Source: Streptomyces tardus (GTDB lineage Bacteria > Actinomycetota > Actinomycetes > Streptomycetales > Streptomycetaceae). Taken from it: 64,000 nucleotides of DNA. Below are positions 27,300 through 34,990 of the stretch, piece by piece; position 1 is the stretch's first letter, and each line of letters begins with the position of its first letter. Under the pieces are notes generated by a model. That model had not been told where the DNA came from, made no database searches, and was given only the letters and a program-made list of their open reading frames with translations. Position numbers and translations under genes: made by a program. The stretch spans positions 3,930,722-3,994,721 of the forward strand of contig NZ_JAELVF020000001.1 in NCBI RefSeq assembly GCF_018101125.2, in the 5' to 3' direction.

Positions 27300-28108
27300 G
27301 ACCGCCCTCCCGCAGCGCTGCCCGCGCGTTCCTCGCCGCCCGTGCGTCCGCCGGCGGCGCCCCGGTCGGCGGCGGTGGCGCTGTCGCCGACCGGCCGGGG
27401 CTGGGGGTGCCGGGGTACGCGCATCCGCTGGTGGCGCCGGTGGAGTGGGCCGAACTGGCCCGCCCCGGTGTGCCGTTGGACTGGGTCGCGGTCCATGTCG
27501 CGGCAGGCGGCGCCGGGGCTCGTGCCGACCCGTACTGCGCCGCGGCGATCGCCGCGCTGCGGGGGACGGGTGTCGAAGTGCTCGGCCGGCTGGACCTGCG
27601 CCGGGGAACCCGGGACTTCGGCGAAGTGCTGCGTGAGGCCCACCACTTCCTGGAGTGGTACGGCGTGGACGGCTTCTACCTCGCTCGGGCTCCGTCGGGC
27701 CGGGACGGGCTCGCCGGTGTCGAGCGGGTGACCACCACGCTGCGGGCGCTGGCGGGCGCCGGCGACGGTGTGCAACACCGGATGGTGCTCGATCCGGAGT
27801 GCCACCCGCATCGCGACTACGTCGAACTGGCCGACCAGCTGGTCACCTTCAGCGGGCCCTGGCACGACTACCGCTGGTCCCAGGTGGCGGAGTGGACGGC
27901 GGACCATCCGTCGCACCGCTTCTGCCACCTGGTCCACGGGGTGCCGGCGACACATCTGGACGAGGCGGTGCGCATCGCCCGCTGGCAGGGCGCCGGCACC
28001 GTCTATCTCACCGACCGCACCCGGCACGAGGGGTTGGACCCCTGGGAGTCGCTGCCCGGCTACTGGGACGAAATCGTCTCGAAGCTCGGACCTGATGCCG
28101 GGGAATGA
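27287..28108 (+). CDS. Spherulin-4 family (GH135-like) protein
   Basis: This 273-residue protein matches the spherulin-4 fold: GVPGYAHPLVAPVEW, then DWVAVHVAAGGAGARADPY, then GVEVLGRLDLRRGTRDFGEV and WYGVDGFYLARAP. Fungal Sph3 (GH135) cleaves galactosaminogalactan within its biosynthetic cluster. In active members the strand after VDG ends with an acidic pair (form LDE); here it reads LAR, so the usual acids are absent and the protein may be non-catalytic or use other residues. No signal peptide is evident, unlike secreted relatives. The start overlaps the epimerase by 13 bases. Confidence 0.75.
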   Translation: MSYLRPPSRSAARAFLAARASAGGAPVGGGGAVADRPGLGVPGYAHPLVAPVEWAELARPGVPLDWVAVHVAAGGAGARADPYCAAAIAALRGTGVEVLGRLDLRRGTRDFGEVLREAHHFLEWYGVDGFYLARAPSGRDGLAGVERVTTTLRALAGAGDGVQHRMVLDPECHPHRDYVELADQLVTFSGPWHDYRWSQVAEWTADHPSHRFCHLVHGVPATHLDEAVRIARWQGAGTVYLTDRTRHEGLDPWESLPGYWDEIVSKLGPDAGE

Positions 28109-28177
28109 GACGGCGCGTGGCAGTGTTGCCGATGAGAACAAGCGTTTGTCCCCTCTCAACCTTTTGCTGAGGTCTCC

Positions 28178-29356
28178 GTGTCGCTGCCACCGCTGGTCGA
28201 GCCAGCCGCCGAGCTCACCGTCGACGAGGTCCGCAGGTACTCGCGCCACCTGATCATCCCGGATGTCGGTATGGACGGTCAGAAGCGCCTGAAGAACGCC
28301 AGAGTGCTCTGTGTCGGCGCCGGCGGGCTCGGCTCTCCCGCGCTGATGTACCTGGCCGCGGCGGGTGTCGGGACCCTGGGCATCATCGAGTTCGACGAGG
28401 TCGACGAGTCGAACCTGCAGCGCCAGATCATCCACAGCCAGAGCGACATCGGGCGCTCCAAGGCCGACTCGGCCAAGGACACCGTGCTCGGCATCAACCC
28501 GCTCGTGCAGGTCAATCTGCACAAGGAGCGGCTGGAGTCGTCCAATGTGATGGACATCTTCAGCCAGTACGACCTGATCGTCGACGGCACGGACAACTTC
28601 GCCACCCGCTACCTGGTGAACGACGCGTGCGTGCTGCTCGGCAAGCCGTACGTCTGGGGCTCCATCTACCGCTTCGACGGCCAGGCGTCGGTCTTCTGGA
28701 GCGAGCACGGCCCCTGCTACCGCTGCCTCTACCCCGAGCCCCCGCCGCCCGGCATGGTGCCGTCCTGCGCCGAGGGCGGTGTGCTCGGGGTGCTCTGCGC
28801 CTCGATCGGATCGATCCAGGTCAACGAGGCGATCAAGCTGCTCGCGGGCTTCGGTGAGCCGCTGCTCGGCCGCCTGATGATCTACGACGCCCTGGAGATG
28901 AGCTACCGCCAGGTCAAGGTGCGCAAGGACCCCGACTGCGCGATCTGCGGCGAGAACCCGACCGTCACCGAGCTGATCGACTACGACGCGTTCTGCGGTG
29001 TCGTCTCGGAGGAGGCGCAGGAGGCGGCGGCCGGTTCCACCATCACTCCCGCGCAGCTCAAGGAGTGGATCGACGGTGACGAGAAGATCGATCTGATCGA
29101 CGTCCGCGAGCCGAACGAGTTCGAGATCGTCTCGATCCCGGGCGCCCGGTTGATCCCGAAGAACGAGTTCCTGATGGGCACCGCGCTCCAGGACCTGCCC
29201 CAGGACCGGAAGATCGTCTTGAACTGCAAGACGGGTGTCCGATCCGCGGAAGTCCTCGCGGTGCTGAAGAACGCCGGGTTCTCGGACGCCGTCCACGTCG
29301 GTGGCGGTGTCATCGGCTGGGTGAACCAGATCGAGCCGGACAAGCCGATCTACTGA
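28178..29356 (+). CDS. moeZ: MoeZ: adenylyltransferase/sulfurtransferase (MoeB plus rhodanese)
   Basis: This 392-residue fusion has an N-terminal E1-like ThiF/MoeB domain with the ATP-binding GAGGLGSPALMYLAAAG, the catalytic region DGTDNFATRYLVNDAC and zinc pairs CYRC and CAIC. A C-terminal rhodanese domain follows (IDLIDVREPNEFE, active-site loop NCKTGVRS with its catalytic Cys). MoeZ activates and thiolates small sulfur carriers (MoaD, CysO, ThiS) for molybdopterin, cysteine and sulfur-containing metabolites. The start is the GTG at 28178. It corresponds to mycobacterial Rv3206c and is closed by a strong hairpin. Confidence 0.95.
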   Translation: MSLPPLVEPAAELTVDEVRRYSRHLIIPDVGMDGQKRLKNARVLCVGAGGLGSPALMYLAAAGVGTLGIIEFDEVDESNLQRQIIHSQSDIGRSKADSAKDTVLGINPLVQVNLHKERLESSNVMDIFSQYDLIVDGTDNFATRYLVNDACVLLGKPYVWGSIYRFDGQASVFWSEHGPCYRCLYPEPPPPGMVPSCAEGGVLGVLCASIGSIQVNEAIKLLAGFGEPLLGRLMIYDALEMSYRQVKVRKDPDCAICGENPTVTELIDYDAFCGVVSEEAQEAAAGSTITPAQLKEWIDGDEKIDLIDVREPNEFEIVSIPGARLIPKNEFLMGTALQDLPQDRKIVLNCKTGVRSAEVLAVLKNAGFSDAVHVGGGVIGWVNQIEPDKPIY

Positions 29357-29365
29357 GACGAGCGC

Positions 29366-29409
29366 CGCAGGGGCGGGACACGGCGCGTTCGCCGTGTCCC
29401 GCCCCTGCG
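29366..29409. terminator. Perfect 20-bp bidirectional terminator hairpin
   Basis: Positions 29366-29385 pair perfectly with 29390-29409 around a 4-base loop. It lies ten bases after the moeZ stop and upstream of nothing but the convergent peptidase end, so it serves both genes. Confidence 0.85.
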
Positions 29410-29524
29410 TCCTTCCGTCGATCCGGCTGAGCCGGCCCCTCTGCGGACTGCCGCTCGCCCTGCTCTCCTGCTCTGTACGGGCTCGGCCGACCGCCTTCCG
29501 GTCCGAGCCGCCGGGCTGTTCCGG

Positions 29525-31168
29525 CTAGCCGCCGGATCCGGAGCCGCTCGCCTTGCAGGTGGTGCCGTCCCTGGGCAGCTTGCCCTCCAGCAGGTAGGTG
29601 TTCACCCGCTTCTGGACGCAGCGGTCACCGCTGTTGTACGCCCCGTGCCCCTCCCCTTCGAAGGTCAGCTCCACCGCGACGTCCTTGCCGAGAGCCTCGG
29701 CCATCTTCCTGGTGCCCTCGTACGGGGTCGCCGGGTCCCCGGTCGCGCCGATCAGCAGGATCTTCTCCGAACCCTCGGCGTCGATCTCGGGGTGGTCCTT
29801 GTCGCCCCTGACCGGCCAGCCGTGGCAGGCACTCATGCTCCATGCCGTCATCGTCCCGAAGACCGGTGAGGCCTTCTCGAACTCCGGAAGCTTGTCCTGG
29901 ACGTCCTGCAGGGAGTACCGCGGCTTGGTGTCGGCGCAGGAGATCGCGGTGAGCGAGGCCTGACTGTTGTCGTAACTTCCGTCGTCGCTGCGGCCGTTGA
30001 GCAGGTCGCTCAACCGCAGCAGCATCGTGCCGTCGCCGTCGTCCATGGCCGTCTGCAGGCCCTCGGTCAGGACCTCCCAGAAGTCGTCGGAGTAGAGGGC
30101 GAGCGCGATACCGCTGGACGCCAGCGAGCCGTTGAGCTTCCGCCCGGCGGGATCGGCTGTTTCCAGCGGCTTGTTCTCCAGCTGCTTGAGCAGGTCACTG
30201 ATCCGGCGCTCGCCGTCCTCGGGGCTGTCGGCGAGGGGACAGCCGTCCTCGCCGTCCTCCTCGCAGGCCTTCAGATAGTTCGTCAGCGCGAGCTGGAAGC
30301 CTTTCGCCTGCCCGAGGTTGCTCTGCTCCGGGGTCTGCGAGGGGTCCACCACCGCGTCGAAGACCGCTCGCCCCACGCGGTCGGGGAAGAGCGTCGCGTA
30401 CACGCCACCGAGCTCGGTGCCGTAGGAGATGCCGAAGTAGTTCAGCTTCTCGTCGCCGAGCACCTCCCGCATCAGGTCCATGTCGCGGGCCGCGTACTCG
30501 GTGCCGACGTAGGGCAGGACCTTGCCGCTGTTCTCGGCGCACGCCCGGGCGTACCGCTCCTGGTCGCGGAACGCCTGTCTGCCCTCCTTCTCGTTGGTGG
30601 GGGTCTTTGCCTCCTGGTAGTACTCGTCCAGTTCCTTGTCGTCCAGGCACTTCACGCCCGAACTGGCGCTGACGCCGCGGGGGTCGAAGCTGACCAGGTC
30701 GTACCGTTTGTGCAGCTCGGCGAATTCCGGTCCGGAGGGCGGCAGAGTGCTGACGCCCGAACCGCCGGGACCGCCGAAGTTGAACAGCAAGGAGCCCAGG
30801 CGCTCTTCGCCCGAGGCCTTGGTACGGGCCCTGACCAGGGCCAGGTCCATCGTCTTGCTGTCCGGGTCCGCGTAGTCCAGTGGCGCCTTCAACGTGGCGC
30901 ACTGCCACTGCGCGCCGTTCGGCATGGGCTCCAGCTCGCCGCCGACCAGCCCGTCACCGCCCGTTTCCGGACACTTCTTCCAGTCCAGCTCCTGGTCGGT
31001 GAAGTTCGCGGGGAGGTCTTTGGCGCCGGTGGCCGCGGGAGACGCGTCCCGCTGTGCGGCCGTACCGGTCATCGGGCTGCTCTCGGCGCCGCTGCAGGCT
31101 GCCGCGGCCCCTGCCGTGAGCACTGTGGCGACCGCCACGGACAGACCTCTGCTGACAGCTGATGGCAT
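29525..31168 (-). CDS. Secreted tripeptidyl-aminopeptidase-like lipoprotein (alpha/beta hydrolase)
   Basis: This 547-residue exported hydrolase of the TAP/SlpD-SlpE group has a signal sequence ending in a lipobox-like AAAC (residue 25). The proline-iminopeptidase-like core contains NFGGPGGSG (oxyanion), SFDPRGVSAS, the nucleophile in GISYGTE, the acid in GDPATPYE and the catalytic His in GEGHGAY. Six or more Cys in the mature part may form disulfides. These enzymes remove N-terminal tripeptides from secreted proteins. It stands alone between moeZ and the flippase-like gene. Confidence 0.9.
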   Translation of the reverse strand: MPSAVSRGLSVAVATVLTAGAAAACSGAESSPMTGTAAQRDASPAATGAKDLPANFTDQELDWKKCPETGGDGLVGGELEPMPNGAQWQCATLKAPLDYADPDSKTMDLALVRARTKASGEERLGSLLFNFGGPGGSGVSTLPPSGPEFAELHKRYDLVSFDPRGVSASSGVKCLDDKELDEYYQEAKTPTNEKEGRQAFRDQERYARACAENSGKVLPYVGTEYAARDMDLMREVLGDEKLNYFGISYGTELGGVYATLFPDRVGRAVFDAVVDPSQTPEQSNLGQAKGFQLALTNYLKACEEDGEDGCPLADSPEDGERRISDLLKQLENKPLETADPAGRKLNGSLASSGIALALYSDDFWEVLTEGLQTAMDDGDGTMLLRLSDLLNGRSDDGSYDNSQASLTAISCADTKPRYSLQDVQDKLPEFEKASPVFGTMTAWSMSACHGWPVRGDKDHPEIDAEGSEKILLIGATGDPATPYEGTRKMAEALGKDVAVELTFEGEGHGAYNSGDRCVQKRVNTYLLEGKLPRDGTTCKASGSGSGG

Positions 31169-31328
31169 CGCAGCTCCCCAATGTCGCGGAGTGCCATCCT
31201 CCGTACGCGCCGGGCACCCACGCCCGTTGCGCGGGGCGTACGGGTGAGTGTCGCGCGCCCCGGTGCACGCGCGGGAGCGCTCACCGTCGCCGCGCGTGCA
31301 CCTTGCCTCTCCGGCACCTGGCGCGGGG

Positions 31329-34223
31329 CTACAGGGCCTTGCGAGAGGTGAGCCGGGAGAAGGCGATCCAGCCGGGCAGCACCGGAAGCCAGAAGGTCAG
31401 GGCCCGGTAGAGGAGCACGGCCGAAAGCGCGGTCGCCGAGTCCAGCTTTCCGATCGTGGTGAGACCGGCGAACAGCGCGCCCTCCACCGCGCCCAGACCG
31501 CCGGGCGTGGGCGCGGCCGAACCCAGGGCGTTGCCCGCGAGGAAGACCGTCGCCACCACGACGAAGCTCACCTCGCCGCCGAACGCCTGGATCGAGGAGT
31601 AGAGACAGGCGACGAAGACCACCGTCAGCATCAGCATGCCGCCGATACCGCTGGCGAGCTTCTTCGGCCGCTGGACCACGTCGAGCATCCGCGGCACCAC
31701 ACCCGCGAACAGCGAACGCACCCGCGTCGTCACGAACTTCCGCAACGCCGGTACCGCCGTCACGATCAGCACCAGCACCGCGACCGTCAACAGTCCGGCG
31801 ATCACCGTGCGCGAGGGCGGGATGGACGCCGCCTGCTCCTTGCCGGTCAGATAGCCGAAGCACAGCAGCAGCGTGATGTGGCAGGTCAGCACGAAGATCT
31901 GGGAAACTCCCACACTCGCCACCGCGTGCCCCGGCCGCAGCCCGGCCCGCTGCAGGAAGCGGGTGTTGAGCGCCACACCGCCGATGGCGGCGGGCGCCAC
32001 GAGCTTGACGAACGACCCCGCCACCTGCGCCGACACCGTCCGCCAGAACGGCACCTTCTCGGGTACGAAGCCGAGCAGGCTCAGCGCCGCCGCGAGATAG
32101 CTGGACGCGGAGAAGACGGCCGCAGCCGCCACCCACCCCCAGTGCGCGTCGCCCACCAGATCGGGCAGGTTGACGTGGGCGAACGAGGTGAGCAGGAAGT
32201 ACGCCGCGAAGACGCCCGCGATGGAGGTGACCAGCGTGCGCGGTTTGATCCGCTCCAGCCGGGCCGGGACTATCGTCGCCTCCGGCCGGATCCGCAGCAC
32301 CTCCTCGCGGATCTGGGTCAGCAGGTCCTCTTCGCGCGCGTCCTCCAGCGCCTGCTCCAACTGGCGCTTCTGGAGGCTGCGTTCGGCCTTCGCCGCCTTG
32401 CGTCCCTCGGGGTCGCTGTCGGCGGGATGCGTCTTGGCCGCCTTGCGCGCCTGCGCCGCGGCCAGCACCGCCTCCCGCTCCCGGTCCGCCCGTTCCTTGG
32501 AGAGCCGCCGCAGCGTGGTGCGGGTGCTGCGGTTGAGCGCGATGGGCTGGAGCAGCGGAAGGCTGTCGGCGACCGCGTCCGGCCCGAGGGTCTCCACGGC
32601 GGACGACACGGCGCGGTCGGCGCCCACCCGCAGGCCGAACGTCGTCAGCAGCTGGGCGACGTCCATCAGCAGCACCAGGTCGCCCGCCGCGATCTCACCG
32701 CCCCGGAGGTCGGTGAGGTAGACCGTCCCCTCCGAGTCGACCAGCAGCGCTTCGCCGGTCAGCCGGCGGTGGGCGATCCGGCGCGACTGGAGCGCCCGTA
32801 CCTGTTGCCAGGCCGCGCACATCAGCTCGTCGGTGATCTCCGTGTCCGGCAGCGCCTCCAGTGGGCGCCCGCCGGTGTGCTCGTAGACGAGCATCACGGC
32901 GTCCGGGCCGAGCTCGGAAGTGGCGATGAGCTTGGGGGCGTTGGCGCCCGCAGCTATCGCCGCGTAGGCGAGCAGCGCCTCCTGCTCGAGCGCCTGCCGC
33001 AGCGACTGTGTGCTGCGGCGCTGGGTGATGCCGCGCAGCGCGAGACGGCGCCAGGCGCGGTAGAAGAAGCCGTGAGCCTGCTGTTCCCGGTCGACGATGG
33101 TGACGTCCAGCGGGGCGCCGTCCTCCAGCGTGACGAGGTACTGGCGTCCGCGCTCGCTCTCTCCCGAACCGACACCCGGCTCCTCCGTGTGCAGTGCGCT
33201 GACCGGCCGGAAACCGACCCGGCGAAGGCCGGCGAGCAGGCCCTGGCCGGTGGGGCGCACGTTGGGCGAACCGACCGCGTACAGCGTTCCGTAGGCGACG
33301 GTCCAGCCGATGAGCAGCGTGAGGACGATCGCCAGCGTCGTCATGTAACCGCTGGCCAGGATGGACAGCGCGTCGGTGAGCAGCACCACCCAGAGCAGCA
33401 CCCGCCAGCGCGGACGCCTGGCCATGCCGACCGCCGTCATATAGGCGATGACCGGGCCGAGGTAGTTGTGCACGGGGTCGGTGAGCCCCCCCGAGGGCGC
33501 GTTCTTGGTCAGCGCGTCCTGGATCGGCACCGGTGCCACCTTGGCGACCCACAGCGCCACGGCGAGGGAGACACCGTGCGCCAGCACTGCGGCGAGCACG
33601 CCGTCGGCGATGCGCAGTCCGTCGCGTTTGATCAGTCGCTCGATCGCGAAGGCCACCGGGACCAGGAGTACGGCGACGCTGGAGATCACCGCGGTGAAGC
33701 TGATCACCAGCGGCGGGGCCTGACCGGCGCCCTTGTCGATGTCCTCCTCCAGCCCCGCGGTGGTGGCGTGGGCGAAGTAGGCGATGCCCAGCACCACGGC
33801 CATCCCGAGGATGCCGAGCAGGAAGCGGAGCAGGTCGGGGGGCCGGTGGGCGCGCGCGGCGAGCAGCGGTTCGTCCTTCTCCAGCCGCTCGGAGGTCGAC
33901 GCGTCGGAGGTCGATCCGGTGCTCCGGGGCGTCGCCGACGGCTTCCGGAGGGAGGTGCGTTCGTGACGGTCGGTGGGCTCCGGGGCCTGCTCCGATGCGG
34001 CCGGGCCGTCGGCCTCCGCGCCGTCGGCGGGGGCGTCACCGGGCTTAGCGGGCCCGCTCGTTCCGGACTCCGGAGTGCGCGGCGCCTCTTCGGCACCGGC
34101 CCGGGCGGACCTGCGCGGAGCGGCGTCGTCCCGCTGCGGACCCCGCGAATCGCCGGAGCCGCTCTCCCCCGGGGAGAACTCTCCGTCCCGCTGCTCCGAC
34201 TGGTCTCTGTGGTCCCGTATCAC
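31329..34223 (-). CDS. Large membrane protein: kinase-like segment plus LPG-synthase/flippase membrane domain
   Basis: This 964-residue protein has an acidic disordered N-terminus (about 120 residues), about six membrane helices (about 128-325), a cytoplasmic segment (about 340-600), and a C-terminal UPF0104/lysylphosphatidylglycerol-synthase-type membrane domain (about 660-960). The cytoplasmic part looks like an aminoglycoside-phosphotransferase or Ser/Thr kinase fold: VYEHTGGRPLEALPD, then HRRLTGEALLVDSEGTVYLTDLRGG. The HRD-like loop has Leu-Thr-Gly in place of the catalytic Asp, so it may be a pseudokinase. The role could be lipid flipping or lipid-linked sensing; no substrate is evident. 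The GTG at 34223 is the start. Confidence 0.8.
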   Translation of the reverse strand: MIRDHRDQSEQRDGEFSPGESGSGDSRGPQRDDAAPRRSARAGAEEAPRTPESGTSGPAKPGDAPADGAEADGPAASEQAPEPTDRHERTSLRKPSATPRSTGSTSDASTSERLEKDEPLLAARAHRPPDLLRFLLGILGMAVVLGIAYFAHATTAGLEEDIDKGAGQAPPLVISFTAVISSVAVLLVPVAFAIERLIKRDGLRIADGVLAAVLAHGVSLAVALWVAKVAPVPIQDALTKNAPSGGLTDPVHNYLGPVIAYMTAVGMARRPRWRVLLWVVLLTDALSILASGYMTTLAIVLTLLIGWTVAYGTLYAVGSPNVRPTGQGLLAGLRRVGFRPVSALHTEEPGVGSGESERGRQYLVTLEDGAPLDVTIVDREQQAHGFFYRAWRRLALRGITQRRSTQSLRQALEQEALLAYAAIAAGANAPKLIATSELGPDAVMLVYEHTGGRPLEALPDTEITDELMCAAWQQVRALQSRRIAHRRLTGEALLVDSEGTVYLTDLRGGEIAAGDLVLLMDVAQLLTTFGLRVGADRAVSSAVETLGPDAVADSLPLLQPIALNRSTRTTLRRLSKERADREREAVLAAAQARKAAKTHPADSDPEGRKAAKAERSLQKRQLEQALEDAREEDLLTQIREEVLRIRPEATIVPARLERIKPRTLVTSIAGVFAAYFLLTSFAHVNLPDLVGDAHWGWVAAAAVFSASSYLAAALSLLGFVPEKVPFWRTVSAQVAGSFVKLVAPAAIGGVALNTRFLQRAGLRPGHAVASVGVSQIFVLTCHITLLLCFGYLTGKEQAASIPPSRTVIAGLLTVAVLVLIVTAVPALRKFVTTRVRSLFAGVVPRMLDVVQRPKKLASGIGGMLMLTVVFVACLYSSIQAFGGEVSFVVVATVFLAGNALGSAAPTPGGLGAVEGALFAGLTTIGKLDSATALSAVLLYRALTFWLPVLPGWIAFSRLTSRKAL

Positions 34224-34414
34224 GCGTCACCGCCCGCACGATGGTGGCATGAGCTGACACGGGCGCCGCACATCAGGGTGGCGCTGACGGTTCGACGGTC
34301 ATCAAGTGCGAGGTTGAAACACCAGGTCAGGGCCGGTTCGGGCGTACCGTGCGCCGAGGTCGGGCAGAGCGGGGGAGCGGCGCGCTGTCGGTGGCGTGCG
34401 GCACCATTGCCGAC

Positions 34415-34822
34415 ATGCCCGCCCAGCACCGACCCGCCGCCCGACCGGACTCCCCAGCCGCCGACCGCGCGGACGACCCCGTCTGCGACCCGGACGCCAT
34501 CCCCGACTTCGCCGAGCGTGTGCTCGATGTCGCCGAGCGCATCCCGCCGGGCCGGGTGATGACGTACGGCGACATCGCCGAGTGGCTGGCCGACGGCGGC
34601 CCGCGGCAGGTGGGCCGGGTGATGGCGCTCTACGGCGGCGCCGTGCCGTGGTGGCGGGTGATACGCGCGGACGGTGTCCTGCTGCCCGGCTCCGAGCGCC
34701 GTGCGCTGGAGCAGTATCGAGCGGAGGGCACCCCGCTGCGCGAGGCGGCGCGCACCACCGCCGGGCAGGCGGTGCCCAGAGTGGACGTGCGCCGCGCACG
34801 GTGGGACGGGCACAGCGACTGA
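34415..34822 (+). CDS. Alkyltransferase-like protein (ATL, MGMT fold without the acceptor Cys)
   Basis: This 135-residue protein has the DNA-binding core of O6-alkylguanine-DNA alkyltransferase (IPPGRVMTYGDIAEWL, then PWWRVIRADG), but the PCHRV motif reads PWWRV, with Trp80 in place of the alkyl-accepting Cys. ATL proteins bind O6-alkylguanine, flip it and hand the lesion to nucleotide excision repair. The gene matches mycobacterial Rv3204 in position, next to the AdnAB genes. The ATG at 34415 is preferred because upstream residues are unlike the family. Confidence 0.88.
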   Translation: MPAQHRPAARPDSPAADRADDPVCDPDAIPDFAERVLDVAERIPPGRVMTYGDIAEWLADGGPRQVGRVMALYGGAVPWWRVIRADGVLLPGSERRALEQYRAEGTPLREAARTTAGQAVPRVDVRRARWDGHSD

Positions 34823-34990
34823 GCGCTCCAGCCATCCGGTACGGCTGTTCACATCCACCAGCTTCCGTCATCGCGCCAAGGCTCATTCGATGGGGCGTCC
34901 GTACGGGGTACCTCCGGCCCGCCGCGGTTCGGTGAGCGCCTGGCGTACCGTCGGCACCAACCAGAACAGACCCCAGGACCGGCGAGACAC

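Noticed and set aside
22947..28108. Genomic island or recent transfer for the polysaccharide operon
   Set aside because: G+C content, codon use and flanking core genes look the same as the rest; no tRNA, integrase or direct-repeat border is seen.
26312..29296. 994-codon minus-strand open frame over epimerase, spherulin and moeZ
   Set aside because: Antisense to well-supported genes with family motifs; no motif or ribosome site of its own.
31248..34559. 1103-codon plus-strand open frame opposite the flippase-like gene
   Set aside because: Product is Arg/Gly/His/Gln-rich low-complexity and mirrors the real gene on the minus strand.
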